Shown here in pieces: positions 15,256 to 24,749 of a stretch of 64,000 nt of DNA. The notes below the pieces were generated by a model. That model ran no database searches. It had not been told where the DNA came from and worked only from the letters and a program-made list of their open reading frames with translations. Where the stretch lies: positions 1 to 64,000 of the forward strand of contig CAYMLO010000040.1 in assembly GCA_964390905.1 (NCBI GenBank). The letters are read 5' to 3'. The stretch is from JAFGLZ01 sp964390905. GTDB lineage: Bacteria; Planctomycetota; Phycisphaerae; UBA1845; JAFGLZ01. Each line of letters starts with the position of its first letter. Position 1 is the stretch's first letter. Both the position numbers and the translations under genes were made by a program.

Positions 15256-17991
15256 TCAGATCCGACGCCGCCGGGTGTGCAGCAGCGTCCACCCCAACAT
15301 CATCGCGAGCAGGAGGGTCCCCCCCGCGAACCCGCACGCGCCGTTGAGCAGGCCATCCTCGGTCGGCGTCTGGTTCCCGGTGCCCGTACTGGTCGGGGCG
15401 GGCGCCCAGACACTGACGGCCACGGCCGCCTTTGCGGTAGCGCCCTTGTCGTCGGTGACCTCCAGCGTGATCGCGTAGGCCCCCGCGTACCTGTAGGTGT
15501 GCTCGACGGTCTGGCCTTGGGCCACATACCCGTCGCCGAAGTCCCACGCCCACTGCTTGATATTGCTGGAGAGGGGCCCGCTCAGAATAACCGTATGCGG
15601 CGCTTCACCATCGCCAGGAAGAAGCGTAATCGAAGCGGTGGGCGGGTCGGTGGCCTCCGGGAGGACCTGGATCCGAACCATCGCCGTGCCGGTCAGCTCG
15701 AAGTCGTCCTTGACCGTCAGTTTGGCCATGTACGTCCCGGGCGTGCTGTACTTGTGGGAGATGCCCTGTGGGCCCGAGGCCGATGCGCCGTCCCCGAAGT
15801 CCCACGAGTACGTGAAGTCCACGTTCTCCCGGTCGATGTCGATGGCGCCGCCGGTGAAGTCAACCGTCAGCGGCGCCGAGCCGATGCGCGGCAGCGCCGA
15901 TACGCTGGCCTTGGGAGCGCTCTTCGTCCCGAGTGTGCTGGAAACCCATCTCCCCCAAGACCATCGGTTGTTCGCATTGCGGACGAAGACGGCGTAGTAG
16001 TGCTCGCCAGGCCCGGGATCAGCCACGTAGGTCTGGCTCAGGCCGTTCCGAACCACTTGGACGCCGGGAGCAACGATGTCGTCAACGTTGTAGTCCTCGG
16101 GCGCTTCGGTGCGCATTCCGTTTGGCGTCCAGGTGATCGCGCCGATCGAGGAATGAACCACCATCACCGATGCCACCTCATTCGGCTCTTCGGTCGGGTT
16201 CTTCCAACTCAAGTTCACGGTGCTCGTGCCGGTGATCTGGAGGTCGGAGACTGGCGGTGGCCATGTCAGCAGGTAGCTGCCGCCAACTGGGGCAGCTGCA
16301 GACTCCCTGGCGGCCAGAACCGCCTGGTAGGCGTTGACCCGACCATACCCGTACATCTCGCTGTGTCCAGTGATCGAATCGTAGTCCCCCGTGGTCGTGT
16401 CGATCTGATCCGCCGTGTGCTCGAGGATACGGCGCACCTGCTCGGAGTGGAAGCCCTGGCCGACCCCCAGGATCAGGCCGATCACCCCAGAGGTCAGTGG
16501 ACAGGCGCTCGACGTCCCGCCGAAGTTCTGCGAGTAGTCCCCGTTCGCCAGGTCGGGGTATCCATAGATGTCGGTACCCGTACCATCGTTGTACCCCTTT
16601 GTCGGCAGGCCCGCGTCATCCTCAACATCGGTCGTCGTGATGCCGAGGGTCCCGGTGGCGAACCCGCTACTGGGAGCGACCACACAGAGCTCGGGGCCGG
16701 TGTTGCTGTACATGGAATGCCTATCGAAGCAGTTAGATGCTCCCACCGCAATGACGCCGGGGAGCCCGGCAATCGGGTTCCAGAAGGCAACTGTGCCGAA
16801 TTCGTTGCCCGCGGAGAAGGTGATGAGCATCCCTCTCCCGTTGCGGCCTTGGCTGGAGGCCGCCTCGATAGCTTCCCGCAGGACGTCCGGGGGCTCCACC
16901 GCCCCCCCCCAGCTGTTGTTGATGATGTCCACGCCCTTGCTTAGCGCGAAGAGGAAGCCTTCCGCCCAATCCGCATCAGTGGACAGCCCATAGGCCTGGC
17001 GAATTGCAACCAGCCTTGCCGTCGGTGCGGCGCCGACCACCCCTATCCCGTTGAGCCTCGCCACTGCGACGCCGGCGACGGCCGTGCCGTGGTTATCGTC
17101 GCTGAATCCGGGCGATGGGTCTGCATCGCCCTCCCAAATGTCAGAACCCAGCAGGTATGCCGCTGCCAGGTCTTCATGGTCGGTCTGCACGCCATCGTCG
17201 TGGACCGCGATGATGACCTCCTGAAGCCCCTGCAGACCCGCCACCTCCGCCCAAGCCTCGGCCCAGTCGACGTCGGCGTCCGACTTGGCGCCGAGTTGGC
17301 CCGTGTTGTTCAGATGCCACTGCTGACCGTAGAACTCGTCAGCGATCTGCACCTGGGCAGGATGGATGTCCGCCAGGAAGTCCGGATGGCAGTAGACGGT
17401 TCGATTGTCTTGGTAGAGGGCGGCCGCGCGTCTGACGGCATCCCCCGCTGCATCGATGACCTGAACCAGGTAGACGTCGGTTAGCCCTTCGATCTGCCGA
17501 ATCCGTCTGACGCCATGGGCGGCCAGGCAAGCGTCGACCTCAGCCCTGCCCAGCCCCGGCATGAATCGGACGACGACGCGATCGGTAACGATTCTGTTGC
17601 GACCCGATACGGGCTCCCTGTACAGCCTGCGGACTTGACCGATGCCCCCCACCGCCCGAATCTGGGCCATCGTGTCTGCGTCGGCCGCCCGCACAGGCAC
17701 GAGTCGGTACCCGGACCGGATCGAACCACGCGACGGCGGAATCATCGTCGGCATGCCGCGCTCAGCGAGTTCGGCAGCGACGGTCGACCGATCGGCGTCG
17801 GCCGACATCACGACCGTCACCTGATCATCGACCTCCTCCAGCGCGATCGCCTTGCCGTTGCAGTAGTACACGGGGGCATCGTCAGCCGAGACGATCCCGG
17901 CCGAACCGAGAACGGCCAGAATGCCTATCACCACACCGCCCGCCCCCCAACAGGGCGCGATTCGGATCGCTGGGCGTGACCGAAGTACCAT
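15256..17991 (-). CDS. Secreted subtilisin-like (S8) protease with FN3-like and two PKD domains and C-terminal sorting tail
   Basis: 911 residues from ATG 17991, preceded by GAGGAGG. A signal peptide (about 12-36) is followed by a long propeptide-like region. The S8 catalytic triad is Asp265 (VHDDGV), His301 (DNHGTAVAG) and Ser494 (GTSSACP), with oxyanion Asn396 (SAGNE). An FN3-like domain spans about 578-690, and PKD domains span about 693-776 and 783-862, each with YSWDFGDG or WAWDFGDG. The end, NGACGFAGG plus a hydrophobic segment and HTRRRRI, has the same Cys-Gly / TM / Arg design as the small protein at 10254. Probably an anchored or released extracellular protease. Confidence 0.93.
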   Translation of the reverse strand: MVLRSRPAIRIAPCWGAGGVVIGILAVLGSAGIVSADDAPVYYCNGKAIALEEVDDQVTVVMSADADRSTVAAELAERGMPTMIPPSRGSIRSGYRLVPVRAADADTMAQIRAVGGIGQVRRLYREPVSGRNRIVTDRVVVRFMPGLGRAEVDACLAAHGVRRIRQIEGLTDVYLVQVIDAAGDAVRRAAALYQDNRTVYCHPDFLADIHPAQVQIADEFYGQQWHLNNTGQLGAKSDADVDWAEAWAEVAGLQGLQEVIIAVHDDGVQTDHEDLAAAYLLGSDIWEGDADPSPGFSDDNHGTAVAGVAVARLNGIGVVGAAPTARLVAIRQAYGLSTDADWAEGFLFALSKGVDIINNSWGGAVEPPDVLREAIEAASSQGRNGRGMLITFSAGNEFGTVAFWNPIAGLPGVIAVGASNCFDRHSMYSNTGPELCVVAPSSGFATGTLGITTTDVEDDAGLPTKGYNDGTGTDIYGYPDLANGDYSQNFGGTSSACPLTSGVIGLILGVGQGFHSEQVRRILEHTADQIDTTTGDYDSITGHSEMYGYGRVNAYQAVLAARESAAAPVGGSYLLTWPPPVSDLQITGTSTVNLSWKNPTEEPNEVASVMVVHSSIGAITWTPNGMRTEAPEDYNVDDIVAPGVQVVRNGLSQTYVADPGPGEHYYAVFVRNANNRWSWGRWVSSTLGTKSAPKASVSALPRIGSAPLTVDFTGGAIDIDRENVDFTYSWDFGDGASASGPQGISHKYSTPGTYMAKLTVKDDFELTGTAMVRIQVLPEATDPPTASITLLPGDGEAPHTVILSGPLSSNIKQWAWDFGDGYVAQGQTVEHTYRYAGAYAITLEVTDDKGATAKAAVAVSVWAPAPTSTGTGNQTPTEDGLLNGACGFAGGTLLLAMMLGWTLLHTRRRRI

Positions 17992-18719
17992 GAATCTGCC
18001 TCCTCGTAACCTGTCTTGCCCGTCCACGGTTTCGCGGCGAGCACCGCGTCGGGCCTCCCCAGCCCAAGCCCATCGCGCTCGGGGAGGTCTGCGGTGGGTT
18101 GGCCACATCGGCCCGCACACCACGCCGCGTCCGCGCGTCCGTCACACGAAGCCCGTTCTCGGGGCCTAGCCCCTGGGGCGATCTTGACACCCTCGGTTGT
18201 GGGCAGGCGGTCGTCCCCCTACCTCCGTTGGGCCGCACCATACCTAACCGTTATTCATATCGGACTTTGGCGGCCAAACACTCAATCATATGACCCTCAC
18301 ATCTTCGGGTCTATCGCGGGCCGAGAGAATATTCGCCCTGCCCCAGTCCGAGGCGGCAGCCGCGAGACCGAGTATGCAATCCTGATTCACATAAAAGTAG
18401 CGTATTCTAAGCGTACAACCATACATAATTCCGCGATGTAATTGTATTTTTGGAACCTTCTTTGGCTTGTGCCATCTCAGCCGGGGCGCGCGATCTTCCG
18501 TAAGAATCACAATTACAAGCAACTGGGCGCTTGGCGCCGCGGGCGCCGAGCACTATAGTATGGTCAGTCATCGTCGTGGTGCCCTCGTCCGCCGTGGGGT
18601 GGCGCATGGACCGGTGCGGTCGAGGCGGCCGTCGTGGGACCGGCGAGCCGGTTGACACGGGTTGGGCCTGATCGAGATCGGCGCGGTCTCGAACCGGCCC
18701 CCTCCTAATCCAGACATAC
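17992..18719. other. 728-bp intergenic region with AT-rich core
   Basis: Between the divergent subtilase and hydrolase genes. About 18240-18480 is visibly more AT-rich than the rest of the window. Reading frames here lack ribosome binding sites and family resemblance. A promoter-like pair is at 18531-18559. I see no RNA gene I can name. Confidence 0.5.
18531..18559 (+). promoter_or_regulatory. Candidate sigma70-type promoter
   Basis: TTGGCG, 17-bp spacer, TATAGT; 5 of 6 consensus bases in the -10 and 4 of 6 in the -35. It is about 160 bp upstream of the hydrolase at 18720. The spacer is rich in GGCGCC-type inverted repeats. Confidence 0.4.
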
Positions 18720-19904
18720 GTGATCGACACAGCCAACGAGCTCGTTGCTTGGGTTTTGGCACTGACTGACCCGACCGGTGTCAGTGCATGGGTCGTCTGG
18801 GATCTGATCGTCCGCAACTGGGCCTTGACGGCCATCTGCGTGACGCTGGCGATCCTGGTGATCACCCCTGTGCTGATCCTCCACAAGTACGTCAAGATTT
18901 CGCTGAACATCCTCAAGGACACGCCGCCGCCGCTTTCCCGGGGGCCCCGTGACTTCGTGCCGCTGGCAGGCGAGGAGGTCGAGTTTCGGGCCTTCGACGG
19001 GCTGACCTTGCGCGGTGCCCTGTACCGGGCTAACTCCGACACGATCCGCCGGGGGATGATCATCTTCGCCCATGAGTACGCCAGCGACCAGAGCAGCTGC
19101 GCTCGCTACTGCCGCCCCCTGCTCGAGGCCGGTTACGACGTGTTCAGCTTCGATTTCCGAGGGCACGGCCAGAGCAGCCACGAGCCTGGCTACGAGCCCC
19201 GACAGTGGGCGAGCGACCGGGAACTGAGCGACATGACCGGGGCCATCGCCTACGTGGAGGACTGGCTCGAGGCACACGGGTACCCGGTGAAGCTTGGTAT
19301 CTTCGGCATCAGCCGGGGCGCTGGGGCGGCGATCCTGGCGGCGCAGAACGACCCGCGGATCCACGCCCTGTTGGTCGATGGGGCGTTCAGCACGGATACG
19401 ACGATCGAGCATCTCATGCGGCGGTGGGCCTACATCTTCGCCAAGGTGCGGTTCGTCTACGAAAACCATCCGCCGGGCTTCTGGCGGATTCTCCGCTGGT
19501 GCATGATCCAGAAGGCGCAGCGCGAGCTGGGCGTGGAGTTCCCCTCGGTCCGCAAGGCTCTGATGCGGATGCGCCCCCGGCCGATGTTCTTCATCCACGG
19601 CGAGAAGGACAGCTACATCCCCGTCGAGCAAACCCTGCTGCTATACGCGCTGTCCAGCCAGCCGAAGTACAAGTGGATCGTCCCGGGGGCCAAGCACAAC
19701 CAGCCGGTCATCGTCCAACCCGAGCAGTACGCGTCGCGTACGGTGGCGTTCTTCGATCGATTCTTGGCTGACCGTCCGCAGGCGGGCGGCTTTTTCGCGG
19801 AGGGCGTGATCGCCGAACTCGCCCAGCCCCTGGCCGAACCCGACCGGTCGCGCATCAAGGAAACCGCCGACGTCGACGTGGCCGCAGCCGTTTCCGAACC
19901 CTGA
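18720..19904 (+). CDS. Membrane-anchored alpha/beta hydrolase
   Basis: 394 residues with a GTG start. One N-terminal membrane segment (about 35-53) is followed by an alpha/beta-hydrolase domain: FAHEYASD near the oxyanion region, FDFRGHGQS, the nucleophile elbow GISRGAG (G-x-S-x-G), and FIHGEKDSYIP with the late Asp and GAKHNQP with the catalytic His. It resembles prolyl-oligopeptidase-like or acylglycerol-lipase-like hydrolases (BAAT/DUF1749-type), but the substrate is not identifiable. It precedes two glycosyltransferase genes by 91 bp. Confidence 0.85.
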   Translation: MIDTANELVAWVLALTDPTGVSAWVVWDLIVRNWALTAICVTLAILVITPVLILHKYVKISLNILKDTPPPLSRGPRDFVPLAGEEVEFRAFDGLTLRGALYRANSDTIRRGMIIFAHEYASDQSSCARYCRPLLEAGYDVFSFDFRGHGQSSHEPGYEPRQWASDRELSDMTGAIAYVEDWLEAHGYPVKLGIFGISRGAGAAILAAQNDPRIHALLVDGAFSTDTTIEHLMRRWAYIFAKVRFVYENHPPGFWRILRWCMIQKAQRELGVEFPSVRKALMRMRPRPMFFIHGEKDSYIPVEQTLLLYALSSQPKYKWIVPGAKHNQPVIVQPEQYASRTVAFFDRFLADRPQAGGFFAEGVIAELAQPLAEPDRSRIKETADVDVAAAVSEP

Positions 19905-19995
19905 TCCGAACCTCCTGTTGCCCACGCGCGCGCCAAGAACATCCACGTCGGTGGCCCTTGCAGCCGGGCGCCTCGTGCTGTAAACATCATGTGGC

Positions 19996-21009
19996 ATGCC
20001 CGACACCGAAGACACCCCCGTGATCTCCGTCGTCTCCCCGATGTACAACGAGTCGGCCAACATCACCCGCGCGATCGGTGCGATGCACGACGCGCTTCAG
20101 ACGCTTGACAGGCCGTGGGAGTTCATCGTCGTCAATGACGGCAGCGTAGACGACTCGCTCGCGCTCGCGCGGCAAGCGGCCGGGGACGACCCGCGGGTGC
20201 GCATCATCACCTACCCGCTGAACCGCGGACGGGGATACGCGATCCGGCAGGGGTTCGCAGCCGCGCGCGGCCAGTTCGTCATCGTTACGGAGGCGGACCT
20301 GAGCTGGGGCACTGACATCGTGCACCGGCTGCTGGCGGCCTGCGAGCAGCCGGGCGTCGACATGGTCGTCGCCTCCCCGCACATGGAAGGGGGTCGGCTG
20401 GAGAACGTACCCCCCTACCGCGTCTGGCTGACGCGGTTCGGCAACGTGCTGCTCCGCAGGCTCATGCCCGGCGGTCTGACGATGAACACGGGCATGACGC
20501 GCGCCTACCGACGCTGCGTCCTGGACGCCATGGTCCTCCACGCCGACGGCAAGGAGCTCCACCTGGAGATTATCAGCAAGGCCCACGCGTTGGGGTTTTC
20601 GATGACGGAGATACCGGCCACGCTGGCGTGGACGGTCGAGCGGCGCCGAGAGAAGCGCCGGTTCCGCGCAGGCGGTCTGATCGTCTCTCATGTTCTCTAC
20701 GGGCTGGCCGAATCGCCGATGGCCGTCTTCGGCTGGGTGGGCGGCGGACTCCTGGGCCTGGGGGCGGTGGCGGTGCTCGTCCGGGCCTGTTTGTCCATCG
20801 TCGGATCTGACCGCGGCAGCATCGCACTACCCATATTCGGCAGTGTTGCCGCCGGAATCGGTATCCTATCGCTGCTGGCGGGCGTCATCGCTGTCCAGGT
20901 TCGTGACCTGCGACGAGAAGTGTACCGGCTCCAGCGCGGCCAGGCGGAGCTTCAAAACCGCCTGCGACAGGCCGGGTCGAGTCCGCCGTCTGCCGACGGC
21001 GACGACTAA
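19996..21009 (+). CDS. GT2-family glycosyltransferase (polyprenyl-phosphate sugar transferase type)
   Basis: 337 residues. The GT-A domain begins ISVVSPMYNESANI and has VVNDGSVDDS and TEADLSWG, where the second DxD-like acidic motif is EAD. Two membrane helices follow (about 243-267 and 275-298), then a coiled-coil-like tail. This is the architecture of dolichol/undecaprenyl-phosphate mannosyl- or glucosyltransferases (DPM1/GtrB-like), which make lipid-linked donors used by GT-C enzymes such as those at 3574 and possibly 50725. The following GT4 starts 16 bp downstream. Confidence 0.87.
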   Translation: MPDTEDTPVISVVSPMYNESANITRAIGAMHDALQTLDRPWEFIVVNDGSVDDSLALARQAAGDDPRVRIITYPLNRGRGYAIRQGFAAARGQFVIVTEADLSWGTDIVHRLLAACEQPGVDMVVASPHMEGGRLENVPPYRVWLTRFGNVLLRRLMPGGLTMNTGMTRAYRRCVLDAMVLHADGKELHLEIISKAHALGFSMTEIPATLAWTVERRREKRRFRAGGLIVSHVLYGLAESPMAVFGWVGGGLLGLGAVAVLVRACLSIVGSDRGSIALPIFGSVAAGIGILSLLAGVIAVQVRDLRREVYRLQRGQAELQNRLRQAGSSPPSADGDD

Positions 21010-21025
21010 CGGTCTTCTCGACGGC

Positions 21026-22204
21026 ATGAGAATCTGCCACATCATCACGCGGCTGATCGTCGGCGGGGCCCAGGAAAACACCCTGTTGACGTGCGAGGGC
21101 CTGCATCAGCGCGGGCACGACGTGCTGCTGCTGACCGGTCCGCAGACCGGACCGGAGGGATCGCTTCACGAGCGGGCTGGCCGGGGTGGATACGCATTCG
21201 AGTTCGTCAATCCCCTGCAACGCGAGATCCACCTCCTGAAGGATCGGGCCAGCAGAAAGGGGCTGAGCCGACGCCTGAGGGCGTGGCGGCCCGACGTCGT
21301 CCACACCCACAGCAGCAAAGCGGGTGTCATCGGAAGGCTGGCCGCCCGCGACGCCGAGGTGCCCTTCATCGTTCACACCGTCCACGGCATGAGCTTCAAC
21401 CGAACGCAGTCCGCCCTGAAGCGGCGGGCGTTCGCGATCATCGAGCGGCACTGCGCGAAGTTCACCCATCGCATCGTCAGCATTGCGGACGCGATGACCG
21501 AGCAGTCCCTGGCGGCCCACGTCGGCCGGGCCGCGCAGTACTGCACGATCTACTCCGGCGTCGAAGTCGACCAGTTCGATCCGGGCCGGCACGACCGCCA
21601 GGAGGTCCGGCGGGCCTGGGGGTTCGACGACAGGGCCATCGTCGTCGGGTCCATCGCCCGAATGTCAGCCCACAAGGGCTATGAGCCGCTGATGGCGGCC
21701 ATGCGTCTTGCCGTTCGTCAGGACGATCGCCTGCGGTTCGTGTGGGTCGGCGGCGGCGCTTGGCGAGAGCGGTTCGAATCACAACTCGATGGGGCCGGCC
21801 TGCGTAAGCGCGTCGTCATGACAGGCCTCGTCCAGCCGGCAGAGATCCCCAGACTGCTCGTGGGAATGGACATGTTGGTGCACGCGTCGCAGTGGGAAGG
21901 CCTGCCCCGGGCGATCGTACAGGCGTTACTGATGGAGCGACCGGCCATCAGCTTCGATATCGACGGCGCGTCGGAGGTCGTCGTCCCGGGCCAGACCGGC
22001 GAACTGGTCCGGCTAAACGACGCCCGCGCACTGGCCGACGCGATGATCCAACTCGCCGAGGACCCAGAACGGCGTGCCCGGCTTGGGCAATCCGGGCGCC
22101 AGCGGTGTATCCGTCAGTTCGACCACAGACACATGGTGGAACAGATCGAACGGCTCTACGCAGCCATGTCGTCGCAGGGTGACGAAAACGGAGGTCATCG
22201 GTGA
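21026..22204 (+). CDS. GT4-family glycosyltransferase
   Basis: 392 residues from ATG 21026. The N-terminal half has the donor-independent Rossmann fold of GT-B enzymes (MRICHIITRLIVGGAQENT, then VVHTHSSKAGVIGRLAA). The C-terminal half carries IARMSAHKGYEPLM, VWVGGG, and the E-x7-E-like region SQWEGLPRAIVQALLMERP of GT4, which binds the nucleotide-sugar phosphate. It probably adds a sugar during polysaccharide or lipid-linked glycan assembly together with the GT2 just upstream. Confidence 0.9.
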   Translation: MRICHIITRLIVGGAQENTLLTCEGLHQRGHDVLLLTGPQTGPEGSLHERAGRGGYAFEFVNPLQREIHLLKDRASRKGLSRRLRAWRPDVVHTHSSKAGVIGRLAARDAEVPFIVHTVHGMSFNRTQSALKRRAFAIIERHCAKFTHRIVSIADAMTEQSLAAHVGRAAQYCTIYSGVEVDQFDPGRHDRQEVRRAWGFDDRAIVVGSIARMSAHKGYEPLMAAMRLAVRQDDRLRFVWVGGGAWRERFESQLDGAGLRKRVVMTGLVQPAEIPRLLVGMDMLVHASQWEGLPRAIVQALLMERPAISFDIDGASEVVVPGQTGELVRLNDARALADAMIQLAEDPERRARLGQSGRQRCIRQFDHRHMVEQIERLYAAMSSQGDENGGHR

Positions 22205-22307
22205 ACCTACGGAGGGCGTAGGCGTACGGGCGTGTGAGGGCCCGCTGACCAGGCGGCTCGCCCCTGTCCAGCGTCCCGGGCGGACCGGGGGCGGGGGCAG
22301 AATTGGG

Positions 22308-22336
22308 TTGACGCCGAGCGGGCTCCACACTACACT
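22308..22336 (+). promoter_or_regulatory. Sigma70-type promoter candidate for the hpf-pts-RNase block
   Basis: TTGACG, exactly 17 bp, TACACT: 5 of 6 and 4 of 6 consensus matches with ideal spacing, the best promoter match I found. It lies about 140 bp before the DUF502 gene, leaving a long leader. Confidence 0.6.
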
Positions 22337-22479
22337 CAAAAGGCTCGGATACGTTGCATCACGCTTGCGGCTAGGGAGTTCACGACGCTCGGGGGGCGAC
22401 AAGAGGGCCCAAACCGCAACGCCCTTTGTCTTAATGGGTTAGCGGTGAGCCGTAGCCAAGCCGATGGCCCGCGGGAACG

Positions 22480-23508
22480 ATGACGTTGGATCCTGATGCC
22501 GATCAGCCAAGAGAGGGGTTTGTCAGCGACTTCAAGCGGTTCTTCCTGCGCGGGATGGCCGCACTTTTGCCGACCCTTTTGACGATTGCCATCCTAATTT
22601 GGGCCTATCAACTCGTCGACGAATACATGGGCCGGTACATCACGAAGGGCTTCATCGCGGTGTTGGCCAAAACGGCTGGCGCCCCCACGCGGTCCACGGT
22701 TGACCCGGAGGTCGACACACTGACCTACGGAACGCGGACCGGGGAGCTCGACGCCGAGGGGCGATGGCTTACGCGGGAATACGAGATCGTTCACCATCCC
22801 GCCCATCAAGGGAACCCGTTGCGTCGAGGGGACGAGTCGTCGGAGTACCGAACCGCGTTGTGGCGCATCGCCTTCGTCAAGTATCGGTTGGGGCTGGCGG
22901 GGTTTCTGCTGGCGATCGTGATGGTGTACTTCGTGGGCTTCTTCGTAGCCAGCTTCATTGGCCGGACGGCCTGGGGCCTGCTGGAGCGCATCCAGGAACG
23001 GGTCCCGCTGGTCAACGCGATTTATCCGCACGTGAAGCAGGTAACCGACTTCCTGCTAAGCGAGAACCGGGTGGCGTTTCACGGCGTAGTTGCCATTGAG
23101 TATCCTCGTAAGGGGATTTGGTCGCTCGGACTTCTGACGGGAGAGGGACTCGCGACACTGGCCAAGGCTGCGCAGGACGACATGGTCACGATCTTCATTC
23201 CCAGCAGTCCGACGCCGGTCACCGGTTATGTGATTACCGTTCCCCGCTCAGATGTGATAGAGTTAGCCCTTAGCATTGACCAGGTGCTTCGGTTCACGAT
23301 CAGCGGGGGCGTGATCAAGCCGGACGAGGCGATGCCGGTGGCCGCGACGGACCATTCAGTGTTGACGGCGGGCACGGTCGCGAGCCTCCGAGCCAGGCCG
23401 CTGGCCGAGGCTGCTCCCGAAACGTCGAAAGCCCAGGATGGCTCCCTCGGCACGTCGGTCGGCGGTCCTCAGTCCGGGCACGACGACGAGGCGGGGCAAG
23501 CGTCCTGA
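22480..23508 (+). CDS. DUF502 family membrane protein
   Basis: 342 residues. Two membrane segments: FLRGMAALLPTLLTIAILIWAYQ (about 22-47) and GLAGFLLAIVMVYFVGFFVASFIGR (about 138-162). The second is followed by ERIPLVNAIYP-type sequence (ERVPLVNAIYPHVKQVTDFL), the hallmark of the DUF502/COG2928 family. An insert of about 85 residues between the helices and a disordered tail of about 60 residues are longer than the family core. Function is unknown. It opens a probable operon: hpf follows by 19 bp. Confidence 0.88.
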   Translation: MTLDPDADQPREGFVSDFKRFFLRGMAALLPTLLTIAILIWAYQLVDEYMGRYITKGFIAVLAKTAGAPTRSTVDPEVDTLTYGTRTGELDAEGRWLTREYEIVHHPAHQGNPLRRGDESSEYRTALWRIAFVKYRLGLAGFLLAIVMVYFVGFFVASFIGRTAWGLLERIQERVPLVNAIYPHVKQVTDFLLSENRVAFHGVVAIEYPRKGIWSLGLLTGEGLATLAKAAQDDMVTIFIPSSPTPVTGYVITVPRSDVIELALSIDQVLRFTISGGVIKPDEAMPVAATDHSVLTAGTVASLRARPLAEAAPETSKAQDGSLGTSVGGPQSGHDDEAGQAS

Positions 23509-23527
23509 AAGCCAAGGAGGATCGCCC

Positions 23528-23866
23528 GTGCAGGTTTCAGTCAGCGGACGACACATCGATCTAAGCCCGGAGCTGCGCAGCTACGCGGAAAGTAAGGCCG
23601 GCAAGCTGACGCGGTTCTACGACAGGATTCAGATCGTCGAGGTGATTCTCGATGGAGAGGGCAACGGGTTTGAGGCCGAGATGGTGGTCAAGGCGGAGCA
23701 CAAGCACGTTTTTGTGGCGAAGGAACGTGGCGAGGACATGTATGCGGCCGTGGACGTGGTGATGGACAAGATTGAGCGGCAGCTGACTCGACACAAGGAG
23801 AAGTTCCGGAACCGGAAGCATCAGCGCAGTCGTCGCACGAAGCCGGGTGACGAAGCGGAAACCTGA
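23528..23866 (+). CDS. hpf: Ribosome hibernation-promoting factor, short type
   Basis: 112 residues with a GTG start preceded by AAGGAGG. It has the HPF/YfiA N-terminal fold: VQVSVSGRHIDLSPELRSYAESKAGKL, then VEVILDGE, KHVFVAKERGEDMYAAVDVVMDKIERQL, and a basic tail. It lacks the extra C-terminal dimerisation domain of long HPF. The family binds the decoding region of the 30S subunit and keeps ribosomes inactive in stationary phase. The EIIA gene follows by 16 bp, the same hpf-ptsN neighbourhood known from Proteobacteria. Confidence 0.92.
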   Translation: MQVSVSGRHIDLSPELRSYAESKAGKLTRFYDRIQIVEVILDGEGNGFEAEMVVKAEHKHVFVAKERGEDMYAAVDVVMDKIERQLTRHKEKFRNRKHQRSRRTKPGDEAET

Positions 23867-23882
23867 TCGAAGCAGGAGAGCC

Positions 23883-24353
23883 ATGAAGCTCAGCGATTTC
23901 ATCGTTAAGGAAGCGGTCATCCCAGAGCTGCAGAGCACCGATCGCAACGGGGTCATCCGCGAACTGGTGGAAAGCCTCAAGAAGCGCGACAAGATCTCGC
24001 CAGGCGACGTAGAGGCGATCGTCCGGGCCGTCGTGCAACGGGAGAATCAGGGCAGCACCGGTTTCGGGAAGGGCGTGGCCGTTCCGCACGCCAAGCATCC
24101 GACGGTCAAGAAGATGGTCGCGACCATCGGCAGAAGCAGCGCCGGGGTCGACTTCGCCGCCTTGGATCGTGCCCCGGTGTATTCGGTGGTGTTGCTGCTC
24201 AGCCCCCAGGACCATCCGGATGAGCACCTGCAGGCGATGGAGAACATCTTTAGACACCTGCAGCAGGACAACTTCCGGCGGTTCCTCAGGCAGGCCGACA
24301 CGGTCGAGGCCATCATTGACCTGATCGAAGAGGCCGAAGGGGGCCTGTCTTGA
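23883..24353 (+). CDS. ptsN: PTS EIIA protein, PtsN (EIIA-Ntr)-like
   Basis: 156 residues; ATG with GCAGGAG upstream. It covers a single EIIA type-2 (mannitol/fructose/Ntr) domain. The phosphorylation site is His69 in GFGKGVAVPHAKHPTV. No EIIB or EIIC domain is attached or nearby, so the phosphate received from HPr is more likely used for regulation than for sugar uptake. It lies between hpf and the HPr gene. Confidence 0.92.
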   Translation: MKLSDFIVKEAVIPELQSTDRNGVIRELVESLKKRDKISPGDVEAIVRAVVQRENQGSTGFGKGVAVPHAKHPTVKKMVATIGRSSAGVDFAALDRAPVYSVVLLLSPQDHPDEHLQAMENIFRHLQQDNFRRFLRQADTVEAIIDLIEEAEGGLS

Positions 24354-24425
24354 TGGACCGGCCCGGTCCGCGACGAACCGTCCGTGAGAACGATCGGACG
24401 GGCCGTCGGCGCGGTGGGATGCGTC

Positions 24426-24719
24426 GTGTTTGACTCGAGATCCCAGCCTGTGGAGGTCCACCGCGAGGTGACCATCCTGAACCATCAGGGGTTGCACGCG
24501 CGCCCGGTGATGCAGTTCGTGGACACGGCCGCTCAGTTCGCGGCCGAGGTGAAGGTGCAGTGCAACGATACCGTCGTCGACGGCAAGAGCCCGATGGAGA
24601 TGATGCTGCTGGCGGCAACGCAGGGGACCCAGCTGAGGCTGACGGCGCGGGGCCGGGATGCCAACCAGGCGGTTGACGCCCTGGTCGACCTGATCGAGAG
24701 GAAGTTCAACGAGGCCTAA
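24426..24719 (+). CDS. ptsH: HPr phosphocarrier protein
   Basis: The open frame starts at GTG 24384; I place the start at GTG 24426 (97 residues), behind a weak GGTGGGA. A third GTG at 24450 would give 89 residues with the active His at position 16, closest to classical HPr. The motif NHQGLHARPVMQFVD holds the phosphorylated His, and KSPMEMMLLAATQGTQL is the region that in Firmicutes contains the regulatory Ser46 (KS here). HPr takes phosphate from enzyme I (31 bp downstream) and passes it to the EIIA upstream. Confidence 0.9.
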   Translation: MFDSRSQPVEVHREVTILNHQGLHARPVMQFVDTAAQFAAEVKVQCNDTVVDGKSPMEMMLLAATQGTQLRLTARGRDANQAVDALVDLIERKFNEA

Positions 24720-24749
24720 GCGCCCGAACCGCGGGCCTGACGGAGCATC

